This document shows, piece after piece, positions 34,301-44,148 of a stretch of DNA of 64,000 nucleotides (positions are counted from its first letter, which is position 1; every line of letters begins with the position of its first letter). Source of the stretch: Schizochytrium sp. TIO01. Taxonomy: Eukaryota; Sar; Bigyra; Thraustochytrida; Thraustochytriidae. The notes under the pieces were generated by a model. The model did no database searches. It was not told the DNA's origin and saw only the letters and a list, made by a program, of their open reading frames with translations. Where the stretch lies: NCBI GenBank assembly GCA_004764695.1, contig SMSO01000005.1:409501-473500 (forward strand). Direction: 5' to 3'. Both the position numbers and the translations under genes were made by a program.

Positions 34301-37300
34301 TTGTCACCTATCCAACCAAACCCAGACTTCGATTGCACCAAATTTAAAGGAGATTTTCTTCGAACATTAGATAACGGCACAGAGGTTTGGCATTGCCCAG
34401 AGCGCACAAATTATGACACTTTTCTGTGGTCTTTAGTGACAAGTTTTCAAGTGATTTCTGGTGAAAATTGGAATAGTGTGATGGCGCTTGCTGTGGACCA
34501 AACAGGCCAACCCGCTTTTGTGCTTTATTACGTTTTCCTTATCCTTTTTGGTTCATATATTGTATTGAACTTTTTTCTAGCGATTCTTGTGGACACCTTT
34601 GTGGAAATGCATGTACAGCGAAAAGCATTAAAAAAGCGAAGGCGTCTTATGAAAGCTCTGCGGGCTGCCTCACGCATGGCAGATTCAGAGTATTCTGAGT
34701 CTAATGAAGGGTCTGCAGCCTTACCCACTCCTTCGCCAACCCCGAGGGCAAGTGTAAAATCTCGTGGAAGCCTTTCAACCCCAATTATCACTAGCCCTAC
34801 CACTCCTACTACTACATCTACATCTACGGCATCTGGATCTCTTACAGATATATGTGGAAGTGTATCAACCAATATTTCGACTGCCCCAGCAACAGCGATA
34901 AACGGATCCCTTATTGCAATTGAAGAACACCAGCCCGTCGTGCAAAGTGTTAACTCCCTTTCAGGAGCTGCGCTTCCCTCTCTTGAGGAAGGCATAGTCT
35001 CACTATCACCACTTGGTGAAGACTATAGAAATCAGAGTAGTAGGTCACTTTCTCGGGAGTCAAGCCCAAGTCCATCTTCTCCAACGAATGATAGATTACA
35101 GCCACTGCCCCGCTCTACCTCAGAAAGGCTCGCTCGTACCATCGCGGAGTCACTACGTCTGCAAAGGACTGGATCACATAAGTTTGGTTCAGATGACGGA
35201 ATTGGGTCATTTACAAGTAACACCCCTCGCGTGAAAGCTAAGAAAACCGCTTCGTTGCAGGATGTACTTGAGAAGAAAAACCAAAAGGTTTATAACCTGT
35301 CAGAGGCCGAAGTTGTGGAAATGAAGGCGTTTCGGTACAACTCTTTGTTTTTTATTTCCCCGCAGAACCGACTGCGTGTGCGTATTGCTATTTTGGTTTC
35401 CAAGGCATGGTTCGATTTCTTTGTTCTTCTAGTCATTCTCTGGAGCTGCATTATACTTGCGCTTGATACGCCGACTTCAGACTTGGACGACAAATCACTC
35501 AAAGTTATGAACATCGTCATTACTGCAGTCTTTGTTGTCGAGGCTTTTCTCAAAATTTTTGCCTTTGGATTTATTCAAGGAGAAGGATCATATCTTCGTA
35601 ATTGGTGGAATGTTCTCGACTTTACAATCACAATAATCTCTGTCATCGACATTAGTATCCCCTCAACTGATACTTCCACTTTGCATGTTTTACGCGCACT
35701 TCGTGCAATAAGGCCATTGCGAGCTATTCGCAAGTTTGAAGGTTTGCGCATTGTTTTTACATCATTTACAAGGGCAATCATTCCTTGTGCCCAAGTCCTA
35801 GCGCTCTGTTTGGTATTTTACATTGTCTTTTCTATTTGTAGTACCACGTTCTTCGTAGGAAAATTTCATGCTTGCTACACATGCACATCAGATTCAGACG
35901 ACCCTTTGCTTGAGACCTGTCTACGAAACTTTTCAAGTGCAGCATGCCACCTATATCCAGAATATGATGTTACTGAAGCGATTTGCCCCAAGGAACGTCA
36001 GTGTATGGGAACGATACTTCTGAGTGACGGAACTAATGCGACTCTTCGATGGCTGAACCCCACGTATGGTAGCTTATCAGAATACGACGAAACAGCAAGG
36101 TCGTATTCATTTGACAGTTTTGGAGAATCTCTTCTCCTTCTATTTGAAGTGTCATCCATGGAAATGTGGATGGAACCTATGTACTATGCAACGGACTCCA
36201 CAACAATTGGCCACGATCCTGTACGTGGAAGCAACGACCCGGCGTCACTGTTTTTCATTGTATTTTTGTTTGTTCTCCAATTTTTCATGCTCCAAGTATT
36301 TGTGGCGGTTCTTATTGACACATACTTTGACTCTGCAGATGCAGAACGTGGCGATGCATTCATGACGCCAGAACAAAGGAGTTGGGTGAATTACAACCGC
36401 CGTGCGCTCGCTAGACCCTTCAAGCCTCACGCTAAGCTCAATATTCCTATTGGACACCTGCGCAAACGATGCTATCGTGTAGTCACCAGCGAATCGTTTG
36501 AATGGTTTATCACGATCATCATACTGTCGAATACCATTTTGCTTATGACGGATCATTCCCCCTCATCAGATGCATATGATCTGGCAACGACCGTTTTTGA
36601 CACCCTTTTTGGTATTATCTATATCGCCGAAGCTACAATGAAAATTATAGGTCTAGGTCCGCGGGCCTATTTCACATTATGGAGCAATAACTTCGACTTC
36701 GTCATTGTCCTCGCTGTGATTCTCAATTGGGTTGTTACCTTGGTGCCAACCACTGCAAATGAGGCGGGTCATCTTTTGCAGGCAATTGAAGCAATCAGGG
36801 TGCTTCGGGTAATGCGGTTACTTCAGCGCTTACCACCTGTTCGCCCTCTTCTGTCGACCCTCCTTTACACGATGTATCCATTACTCAATACTCTTGGGAT
36901 CATCTTTCTCTTCAATTTCATTTATGCTATTCTGGGTATTCAGCTCTTTGGAAGTATTGATATTGACGCGTTCCCTGCTGATGATATGCAATTTCTCTCA
37001 AAGTTTCTTAACTTTGAGAACTTCTTGCATGCTTTTCTTACACTTTTTGTGATGAGCACTGGCGAAAGTTGGAATGGAGTCATGCACGACCTTGCCCATA
37101 TTTCACGTCATGCTGTTTGGTTTTGCGTAAGCTACGTTGTAATTATGCAACTGCTTCTCGTAAACCTATTCGTCGCCGTTGTCCTCGCAAGTTTTGCCTC
37201 TCAATTTGAGCGAAGTAAGAAGAACTCAAATGAACATATTGATGAAAATGCCTTAAAGGACTATAATACACAGTGGAATAAGGTTCATATCAGCTATGTC

Positions 37301-38119
37301 AATGATTTGCAAGCACTCTACAAAGCCGAAAGTAAGAAAGTGGGTCCGGATCATCCCCCGACAAACTATGAGAAAATTGCACAGCTTCTGGAACATGCGC
37401 GGAGTAATCCCTTGTTCATACCTGCTACAAAGTTTCCTGATCTTATGTTACGTCTCAAAGCTCCCTTAGGCTTCCGAAAACGCTCGAAAAAGGCAACTTT
37501 CTCTCTTACTGATGTCATGCGGTACGTTCAGGATCGACATATTCCGGTGACCCGTGATGGTATGATCCATTTTCATGCTACTTTACGAGCATTAATTGAC
37601 ATTAATGTTCTTCAAGGTCAAGTCCCTGAAGAGATTGAAAAGTTTTTGCAAATCAAACTGAGCTCGTATACTCGAGGCGTTGATTTTGTCAAGAGTGATA
37701 AGGTGAAACGAGAAAAGCATCGTGCTCATAAGCGGGCTGCACGCAAGATCAAGCAACTCGGAGCTCTATCGCCAGTTTTTAGCAAATCCATTCGAACACC
37801 CACAAGCTTGCCTCGCGACCAAGACAATAGCAGGTTGGGCTCTACACGTGAAGACCCCAATTTCTTTGCTGAAGAAATTTCCTCACAAAGTGATACTCGA
37901 TCGTTTGGCTCGGAACCCTCACTGCGTCGTATTTTAGCTCGAGAGCAGATCAAGAAACTTATTCATAATTATGCCACGTTGTGGCGAATTCGTCAGATGC
38001 GTAAGCATGGTGTAAGTGAAGAGCGAATTCGACTTTTTGTATTAGAAACTGATCGAGAGTTTTCTAAAGCAAATCCACCACAAGTTCCAGGGGTGACCTA
38101 TCCTATTATTGAAACTTGA
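31397..38119 (+). CDS. Four-domain voltage-gated calcium channel alpha subunit
   Basis: This is a pore-forming channel of about 2240 residues with four repeats of six membrane helices, at about 125-420, 795-1120, 1335-1640 and 1695-1950. Each repeat has an S4 with spaced arginines, such as the R-x-x-R-V-L-R-P-L-R type in repeats I and III. The four pore loops read T-E-E-G-W, S-G-E-N-W, S-M-E-M-W and T-G-E-S-W, giving an EEEE ring as in calcium-selective CaV channels rather than DEKA sodium channels. After repeat IV a segment near 2050-2080 (D-G-x-I-x-F-x-A-T-L-x-A-L) matches the pre-IQ region of CaV C-termini, and a basic helix near residue 2190 could bind calmodulin. The long I-II and II-III linkers are Ser/Asp/Gln-rich. 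The ATG at 31397 follows an upstream GTG in frame; the ATG is chosen. Single exon; plasma membrane is inferred. Confidence 0.95.
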   Translation: MIATESDVDISMPEGNNRDQDTPRRRRRRGEIKFRNIIEKIRSREWLPSSANWLEKNDPQQQGGRRGSLASAYSSESGNAPREMDDVDPYYAGKFGFGQYPIVFSPIVLGCVSRQNPLRSLCIAIVRQLAFEAFILIIILANTILMALYDPVDAKLGISSRVNTVIKDMEWLFISVFTVEALIKIIAQGLFVRPSGYFRETWNWLDFIIALMGWIPVVISAVTPASNSRITSALTVFRMIRVLRPLRTLQFFPGLRNLVKAILGAAVSVGAVLLLCVSIMLVFSIVGITLFKGKLRQHCGVEVDNRTGTWAIPADEVDSFCSLNPENHGRACPEGLTCIVTDFNPSNGLVSFDNLGLALLTVLQAITEEGWSDTMYSLFDTTYRIVGIYFILLILFGSYIMVNLLVSALSVNYMLARKEDRHNSGLESQRRHFMQEVVEMAEKRNQSLKSFLRQPLQKQIREMEMRLVYSYEEHHHESNYSLVTENMYKRYSMRNVAYYPRFRRRIDKNLKQSALFRNRASTTQYRIHELIHSSRALSAQEDNNDAAVGPDNSSVQKVPTMRNKYDSRENRFTRFQETYSSLHDLYHDKSEDALTHHQLQSLDSIEDREMNMLEDRSHVDEEDTKNNLATSLAEIELSKISFNYNIDDIEISEEERRNHSRSLSSDISSMTDYFDARERGFSLGSAHTDSDRFLDTSELRVETRSLEQQQKKIENHMDCEQQQQPRRPPLKGAGAIDSSTISKPSITEPSGMLSRSASEEANLNPDDLSSKPGWVPYGEKPNAPRICIWLYKYIAKQMWFKLFALSLILLNTIVLASEYFLQPNWLTNLQNITNVIFLVLFTLETFIRLIAEGAPYYFHYWFNRFDCFIIFMGYMELFLEGNVASVFRLMRILRFFKLAHYWPTFRDLIASVDETVKQLFPFLIFFGIFLYIFTVSGMQLLGGRLTIPLEIQEVDYVYPSGIDPPASALSPIQPNPDFDCTKFKGDFLRTLDNGTEVWHCPERTNYDTFLWSLVTSFQVISGENWNSVMALAVDQTGQPAFVLYYVFLILFGSYIVLNFFLAILVDTFVEMHVQRKALKKRRRLMKALRAASRMADSEYSESNEGSAALPTPSPTPRASVKSRGSLSTPIITSPTTPTTTSTSTASGSLTDICGSVSTNISTAPATAINGSLIAIEEHQPVVQSVNSLSGAALPSLEEGIVSLSPLGEDYRNQSSRSLSRESSPSPSSPTNDRLQPLPRSTSERLARTIAESLRLQRTGSHKFGSDDGIGSFTSNTPRVKAKKTASLQDVLEKKNQKVYNLSEAEVVEMKAFRYNSLFFISPQNRLRVRIAILVSKAWFDFFVLLVILWSCIILALDTPTSDLDDKSLKVMNIVITAVFVVEAFLKIFAFGFIQGEGSYLRNWWNVLDFTITIISVIDISIPSTDTSTLHVLRALRAIRPLRAIRKFEGLRIVFTSFTRAIIPCAQVLALCLVFYIVFSICSTTFFVGKFHACYTCTSDSDDPLLETCLRNFSSAACHLYPEYDVTEAICPKERQCMGTILLSDGTNATLRWLNPTYGSLSEYDETARSYSFDSFGESLLLLFEVSSMEMWMEPMYYATDSTTIGHDPVRGSNDPASLFFIVFLFVLQFFMLQVFVAVLIDTYFDSADAERGDAFMTPEQRSWVNYNRRALARPFKPHAKLNIPIGHLRKRCYRVVTSESFEWFITIIILSNTILLMTDHSPSSDAYDLATTVFDTLFGIIYIAEATMKIIGLGPRAYFTLWSNNFDFVIVLAVILNWVVTLVPTTANEAGHLLQAIEAIRVLRVMRLLQRLPPVRPLLSTLLYTMYPLLNTLGIIFLFNFIYAILGIQLFGSIDIDAFPADDMQFLSKFLNFENFLHAFLTLFVMSTGESWNGVMHDLAHISRHAVWFCVSYVVIMQLLLVNLFVAVVLASFASQFERSKKNSNEHIDENALKDYNTQWNKVHISYVNDLQALYKAESKKVGPDHPPTNYEKIAQLLEHARSNPLFIPATKFPDLMLRLKAPLGFRKRSKKATFSLTDVMRYVQDRHIPVTRDGMIHFHATLRALIDINVLQGQVPEEIEKFLQIKLSSYTRGVDFVKSDKVKREKHRAHKRAARKIKQLGALSPVFSKSIRTPTSLPRDQDNSRLGSTREDPNFFAEEISSQSDTRSFGSEPSLRRILAREQIKKLIHNYATLWRIRQMRKHGVSEERIRLFVLETDREFSKANPPQVPGVTYPIIET

Positions 38120-38439
38120 TATATGTTTTATTAGCGGTTCTTCTTGAACGACGTTTTCTTTATTCGAGTAACATGTTGTCAAGTAGTTTGTTTATATATT
38201 TCCACATTGTGATGGTTTTAAAAAAAGTTTTGGAAAATAACCTAAAGAATAAGATCATGAACGTAATAATAAGTAAAGCTATCTTTGCTAGTTTCATACA
38301 GCACATACACCAATTGCTGCGTAGATTGTACTGGCAAGGCATTGCTGTCCCATGTTATTCGCCCAAACGCTCCATGGACACGAATATCTTATTACATGGT
38401 CTTTCCTCTTCACTGAAATCATTCGCGAGAACAGTTTCT
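38120..38439. other. Short convergent 3' interval
   Basis: Only about 320 bases separate the stop codons of the calcium channel (+) and the TMEM131-like gene (-), so the 3' UTRs may overlap. No gene is seen. Confidence 0.6.
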
Positions 38440-41400
38440 CTATTGCAAAGACAAGGCGCGCATTATTCCGAATGGTTCTTCTGATACCTCATCTTGCTCT
38501 GCAAAATTGGTGTGATGATTTTGGTGGTGCCCGTTTTTCACACCACGTGGATTGCTCGAAACTATTGGATGTTGATTAGTTGCTTCTGCAAGGTCGCTGA
38601 GTGGATGTGAACTCCGCGACGAAGGCCGAGGAGGCAACCCCGGCGGGACTTTAGGTTCCACGTTTTCCAAACCAGGTGGTGGCGAAATTGGATTTTGCCA
38701 GCTTGGGTTTTGAGGAAGAGATGCCTTCGAACTTTCAATTGAATTACTGGCTCCGCGAGAAATCCCATAAAACCCCTCACCCGTAGATACAGAAAAGTCT
38801 GGCAAGCCAAGGCGGTCATCACCTGAGGTTATTTGGGCTTCATTGTTGTGAGGACTTGGAAGTGGAGTTGAGAAATACGTGGTTGTGTTGTCTGTCTGAA
38901 ATGAAACTTCTGATATAGGATCATCTATCTCCAGACTCGGAAGTAACTGCGGGCCAAAAATAGTGCTCGGGCCCAAAGATGGACTTGATTCTCGATCACT
39001 AAGATGTGAACTTTGTGACGACGAACTGCTCAGAGTCGGTCGGCCTCCATGTGGTGCTTCATAGTCATATTGATATACATTCAATGGATCGTTCTTTGAG
39101 GAGACAGGCGGCAGGGATTGAGTTAGTGGAGGTGTACTGCTTCGAATGGGTGGTACGTGACCTACCCCAGTTGAAAACTGGACATTCTGCCGCGCACTCC
39201 GTCGCCATGACTGCACATCTAAGTCCCATCCAGAGCCTGCAGTCGTATCCATGTTGGATGAGGAATAAGATTTTTGCCATGTGTTTCCTACCCCTCGGGA
39301 ACTCTCTTCGGCACCACAAGTTCTGGTAGGATTTAATGGTGGGCGTTGAGTTGAATTAGAACCAGAATCCCGTTGCGGAGGTTGCTGCTTCCAAGGGGCT
39401 TGCAAAGGTCGCCGGCGTCGTCCACTTCCATCATCGCTTCGGCTTTTTGAAGCTCGTAAGCTGGCAAGTGATGGTGAAGACCACCTTTTCGCCGAGGTTT
39501 CTTCCTTCAAAGGCTGGGAGGAATCTTGACGAACTCGTGAAGGAGGTATCACTGGAGTACCATGCAAGCGACTTTCTCTCACCTTTTTTTGTTTCGAACC
39601 AGCTTGACCTTCCAATTCCTCCGTTGCCGCTGTTGTAGGCAATGATCCTGTCTCTTGCAATACTTTCGTAGATGTGGTAGAGTCACTCGAGTTATGAGAG
39701 GATTTTCCAGATTTTCGCCTCGACTTTCGAGATGAGCTGGCACAAATAACATTTTTTGGAGGTGCACTATCTCCAGACCCACTTGAAGTATTATTTACGC
39801 TCATCGAGGGGTTGATCGCTTCCGGAGATACTGAGTCAATGTCCCCCGGGCGTAAAAGTTTTACAGGGGTACTGTGCGCAGAACTTGGAAAAAAGGTTCG
39901 TTGGTTTGCATCTGGTGTTCTAGGGAGAAGTGGCTGGTCAAAAGTATGCTCCACGGGTTTCGAAGAGGCTAGAAAGCTGAATGGTCGAGACTCTGAACCA
40001 GATGTCGAATGGTTTTCTTTGTATTCGTCACCTAAATTTTCAGTTGTATTTGCACCTTCGTAATTCTGTGATTTGGTGCTAATAGGTTTTTTGACTTTAG
40101 ACTTAACGAAAGCGTCTGCATCTCCATCCATTTCCTTTGGTACGACTGTGCTGCTAATAGCGTCGCTAGTGATAGTACCGTCGATGTTGCTCGTCTTAAC
40201 AGCACCTTCAATTTTTCCATCTGTATCTGTACCTTGTTGGTTAGTAGTATCAACATTCAGTCTATTACTAGACATAGGTATGATGTCTGAATCTTCAGGT
40301 TTTTCCTTATGCTCACTCAGTGGCATTACTAGACCTGGTGTGGTCTTATCACCCTTTTGTTCAAAGCGAACAATATTGCTAGTTCCATTTTCATTGGGCA
40401 GTTCAACCTTAAGGCTTACAGATACTTTCTTTGTCTTTTTCTCTTTGTTTACACTCTTGAGTTCGGACGTGAACTGGGAGACAGAGTCTTCACTCTGAAT
40501 AGTCGATTTTCCTTCTGGTTCGCATTTTCTAGATACAAAAAGAGTAGCAACTGAAACTAGAAGAAGTACACTAAAGAAGCCAAAAAGCAACACGATTGGG
40601 GAACCCTGGAATGGAAAAGAGGAAATTCCCCAAATCAAATCAGACGTCGCAAATGCCTTATTTGAGGTATCGTGCGTTTCGATTGTTTGTTTGTAAGTCC
40701 TCTGTGGTTCCACAGAGCACACGGATACAATCTCGGGGGCCATGTAAATATCCACACCAAAGCGAATTTGATGCTGAGGGTTGACTGCGACCTCAACAAT
40801 ACCCTGTGAGAGAGCAGTGCTACAATTTGCCATAATTTCAACATTAAGGTACAAAATCTCTTGTGGTCTGAGGGTCACAGGTAACTTTGACAGACTACTT
40901 ATATTAACATCGCGCCATAAGTGTCCCCCTGTGATGTGCAGTTCACTAATAGTTACATCTGAAATACCTGTATTACGGATAGCTGAGCGCTTCCTCACCA
41001 CTACAAATACAGTGTTCTCAGAATTTTGAGTATAATTAGAATCAAAATCACTCTCGTAAACCATCACCGTGGTTGCAGTACAGCTTTCAGAAGAACTCGT
41101 CTTTTCGACGCTGCTTGCATCTAATGTGTCGGAGCCTTGAGTGTCCACATTATCTATTTCGTCTTCTGAAAAAGTGTCAAACTCCAACGATGCAAGAGAC
41201 GCGGCGGCTGATATGTGTGTTTCAAGACGACCTGTCAAGTTTGTTTCCAGAATTACTCTAGCAACACTTACTTCCCCAGCGTGTTGAGCCTTTGGGGCAA
41301 AATTGAAGGGCCCAAGTCTAACCGTCTCTAGTGGACTCGCATGCCTAACCAAATCTTTATGGTCTGAAGGAATCGAGAATAGGTCATCAGCACCACCATC

Positions 41401-44148
41401 TACCTTGGCAATCCGAACTTCCATAATTCGATGTCGAGATGGGTTTCGAACATGGACATATTGCTCACTTTGGGTTCCAACTAGGGTTGCGGGTGTGGAT
41501 AGTACCTGTGATATTTGCACCTGGGGACACTCCACCTCTTTCACACTTACTGGAAGGGTAAAGCGCAATCCAGTGAGGTTCGAAGTAATAGTTATTTCTG
41601 GTTGAAAATCAATAACCAGGCTTTTCGATGCATTAGAAAGTTTCTCCACATCAGCGCACAAATGTCTAATCTTTCTACACGCTTGTGCAGAGGTCAATGA
41701 CTGTTTTGTGGGGTGAGGGTCCTCACAGCGGCTCATATTGATTATGAGATCACCTAGCAATGTTGTTGCGAAAGGTGCAAGAATAATTGGCCCGACTTTT
41801 GATAATTCGACACGAGGATCATTGTGCTTATCCCATTCGATAGCGACTGATTCATTAAAACTACTTTCAATTTCCACAGGGCCAAAGCGGACCTCATCGC
41901 CTAGGATTACACTTTCCACAAGCAAAGGTCCTGGCAGGCTTAGTAGTAACTCACCTGGAACAATATCGGCGTCAATCACAATGCGAATAGTGAATCCTTG
42001 GTTCGTTCGAAGCATCCATGTTTCTGATACATGCTCAGTTTCTGGAGACAGAAATTCGCGCAAAAGCAACACATCCAGGTCAACATCAACAACAGAGTAA
42101 GGGGCAATGGTTTCTGGAAAGACTGCCCCTGGAGCTAAGCGGACAACGCTATCTGCGCCAGCATTGACGTGCTCGAGCTTACGCACATGAATGGGAATCG
42201 CATCATCGTTCGCAAATTGCAGTCGAACTTGTGTGCGGGAGTCAAGTGCACATCGGCCTAGACGAATCTCCAACATATTCCAGGTGTTTGTCGCCAGCAC
42301 TTCTTCGTCTGGAAGCCTAATAGCCGATGCACGCAATCGACCGTGGTACAAAATTAATGGAACCTGAACCCTTGTAAGGTTTGTGTAAATGGCTAAATAT
42401 CGCGTTTTTGCTGCACGCGAGCGGCAAAGCACGTCTTTATCCTTAAGCAACGCCATGCGTGCAGCAGAAATTGGGATCTCTGGAAAAGCTTCACCAGGCG
42501 CGATGACTGTGCCAATCACTTGAGTAAGGTTGAAGAAAGGATCAAGGTCAACCCATGCAAGCTTGTGATCGACATACTCATCCGATTCACATGGGCTTTC
42601 CCAGGCATCATCAGGGAACGCATCCTGTGGTGCATATACTTTAACGTCAAGAATGACTATTGGTTCGTGGAAAGAGTTCCATGACTTTAGTGGAGTCAAT
42701 TGACGAGGGCCAGGGTGGCGTAGCATATATGATGTAGGCTGAACATTCACCGATCCAGTTCGAAGTCGGGCATGGATTGGCACACGTATGGGTAATTGAA
42801 GGTCTTCTAACTTTGCACCATCGTTTAAAACCTGTTTGTCTTGCTGACTTTGAAAGAACACGAGCTCTCCAGAAAGTTCACCATCTTCCTCTGCAACACT
42901 TTCCAGGGTCAAAAGAGCAGCAGCCGAGCTCCAGCTACCAGGTTGAATGCGCAGTGGAAGCGACTGCACTAAAATGTTAACTTGATCAAACCCACGAGTC
43001 ATATAACTAAGGGGCGCCTTGCGACGGAGAGAGGCTGTAATATCAATAACCTCAATCATAGATTCTCCATAGTTATGAAGTGCAATCACCTGTCTTGCAC
43101 GGTTCTCAGGAACTACGTATGGAACTGAGGTATTACGGCGCACTAATGTACCGAAAGAAATCACTCGTGGGTGCGCAGATACAACTTCTGGGACAACCTC
43201 AACGCTTATAGGAACAAGAAGACGGTTTGGATGAGGATTGTGGGCAGATGGTGCAAGTTTGATACGAACAAATCCTTGGAAAACTCCGGGGACTAGGGAC
43301 TGAAACGAAAGCGCGGCAAGTGCCTGCGTCACGCCGGGCGGTAATATCCAATTTGCATCTTGCTCCACACGAAGATGCAAAAATCCTTCCGTCGTGTAAA
43401 CCTCCTCTACAATAAGTTCATCTCTTGATGTCTGTGGATTTGTGATTTCCAAGTTTGGCCTCCACAGAACTTGTGTACCAACAATGGCACCAACAAGCGG
43501 TTCCAGGCCGTAGCGACTGGGCACACCATAACCAGTAACACGCACGAGAAACCGCCCTGAAGATGTCTGCAAAAACACTGCTGTCTCCACAGGCCCCGTT
43601 TGCCAGGGCAGCAGCGAGACAGTTATTGGGACTGAATCTCCAGCATGTAGAACATGTCGTGTGAACATGGGTACCTGGACTTGCGGATCTGCAGCTTCCC
43701 AGTCAATGAGCTCTACGGCTTTCTGGCTATTCGCATTTTGCAATTGATCATAAGAAAGAACAATTGTTTTAAGCATAGGCTCGCACAGTTCCACCTCGCC
43801 AAAATCCAAGTCGCCCGTGCTGACCCAGAGTGACTTAAACCTTTGCCTTGCGTCACTTCTTGCCCAATCTTTTGTTTCAATTGCGGCTTCGGACAAGTGA
43901 TCCCCGAGCTCGAAATTGTCTCCATAAATTTCATCTTGGGTGCCTTCGAATTCGCGAAAATCCTTCAAACCGTTTTTCAAACCGCTCCGGAGGCTGCTTT
44001 CGGGCTCGTTCTCACCGCCATGGGTTGCATCTGCCGAAGTTGCGGCCACGTCTTGCGTCCGAGCCTCCACCAGGGCTGGCGACAGACCACAGCACGAGAA
44101 TAACGCCGCAAGAACCAACGCAAACGCCCCCCAGCCACGCCGCATCAT
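38440..44148 (-). CDS. TMEM131-like single-pass membrane protein
   Basis: Starting at the second ATG cluster (44148), the product has about 1902 residues and a clear signal peptide: two arginines, a hydrophobic core A-F-A-L-V-L-A-A-L-F and a small-residue cleavage region. The first ATG at 44241 would bury that signal behind 31 residues. The luminal part, to about residue 1180, consists of repeated Ig-like beta-strand domains; the first has L-D-F-G-E-V-E-L typical of ASH/PapD-like domains found in TMEM131. One membrane helix lies at about 1183-1205 (P-I-V-L-L-F-G-F-F-S-V-L-L-L), followed by basic residues. The roughly 690-residue cytosolic tail is Ser/Pro/Thr-rich and disordered. In animals TMEM131 helps collagen secretion through TRAPP binding; here a role in secretory cargo handling is inference. 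Single exon of 5.7 kb. Confidence 0.8.
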   Translation of the reverse strand: MMRRGWGAFALVLAALFSCCGLSPALVEARTQDVAATSADATHGGENEPESSLRSGLKNGLKDFREFEGTQDEIYGDNFELGDHLSEAAIETKDWARSDARQRFKSLWVSTGDLDFGEVELCEPMLKTIVLSYDQLQNANSQKAVELIDWEAADPQVQVPMFTRHVLHAGDSVPITVSLLPWQTGPVETAVFLQTSSGRFLVRVTGYGVPSRYGLEPLVGAIVGTQVLWRPNLEITNPQTSRDELIVEEVYTTEGFLHLRVEQDANWILPPGVTQALAALSFQSLVPGVFQGFVRIKLAPSAHNPHPNRLLVPISVEVVPEVVSAHPRVISFGTLVRRNTSVPYVVPENRARQVIALHNYGESMIEVIDITASLRRKAPLSYMTRGFDQVNILVQSLPLRIQPGSWSSAAALLTLESVAEEDGELSGELVFFQSQQDKQVLNDGAKLEDLQLPIRVPIHARLRTGSVNVQPTSYMLRHPGPRQLTPLKSWNSFHEPIVILDVKVYAPQDAFPDDAWESPCESDEYVDHKLAWVDLDPFFNLTQVIGTVIAPGEAFPEIPISAARMALLKDKDVLCRSRAAKTRYLAIYTNLTRVQVPLILYHGRLRASAIRLPDEEVLATNTWNMLEIRLGRCALDSRTQVRLQFANDDAIPIHVRKLEHVNAGADSVVRLAPGAVFPETIAPYSVVDVDLDVLLLREFLSPETEHVSETWMLRTNQGFTIRIVIDADIVPGELLLSLPGPLLVESVILGDEVRFGPVEIESSFNESVAIEWDKHNDPRVELSKVGPIILAPFATTLLGDLIINMSRCEDPHPTKQSLTSAQACRKIRHLCADVEKLSNASKSLVIDFQPEITITSNLTGLRFTLPVSVKEVECPQVQISQVLSTPATLVGTQSEQYVHVRNPSRHRIMEVRIAKVDGGADDLFSIPSDHKDLVRHASPLETVRLGPFNFAPKAQHAGEVSVARVILETNLTGRLETHISAAASLASLEFDTFSEDEIDNVDTQGSDTLDASSVEKTSSSESCTATTVMVYESDFDSNYTQNSENTVFVVVRKRSAIRNTGISDVTISELHITGGHLWRDVNISSLSKLPVTLRPQEILYLNVEIMANCSTALSQGIVEVAVNPQHQIRFGVDIYMAPEIVSVCSVEPQRTYKQTIETHDTSNKAFATSDLIWGISSFPFQGSPIVLLFGFFSVLLLVSVATLFVSRKCEPEGKSTIQSEDSVSQFTSELKSVNKEKKTKKVSVSLKVELPNENGTSNIVRFEQKGDKTTPGLVMPLSEHKEKPEDSDIIPMSSNRLNVDTTNQQGTDTDGKIEGAVKTSNIDGTITSDAISSTVVPKEMDGDADAFVKSKVKKPISTKSQNYEGANTTENLGDEYKENHSTSGSESRPFSFLASSKPVEHTFDQPLLPRTPDANQRTFFPSSAHSTPVKLLRPGDIDSVSPEAINPSMSVNNTSSGSGDSAPPKNVICASSSRKSRRKSGKSSHNSSDSTTSTKVLQETGSLPTTAATEELEGQAGSKQKKVRESRLHGTPVIPPSRVRQDSSQPLKEETSAKRWSSPSLASLRASKSRSDDGSGRRRRPLQAPWKQQPPQRDSGSNSTQRPPLNPTRTCGAEESSRGVGNTWQKSYSSSNMDTTAGSGWDLDVQSWRRSARQNVQFSTGVGHVPPIRSSTPPLTQSLPPVSSKNDPLNVYQYDYEAPHGGRPTLSSSSSQSSHLSDRESSPSLGPSTIFGPQLLPSLEIDDPISEVSFQTDNTTTYFSTPLPSPHNNEAQITSGDDRLGLPDFSVSTGEGFYGISRGASNSIESSKASLPQNPSWQNPISPPPGLENVEPKVPPGLPPRPSSRSSHPLSDLAEATNQHPIVSSNPRGVKNGHHQNHHTNFAEQDEVSEEPFGIMRALSLQ

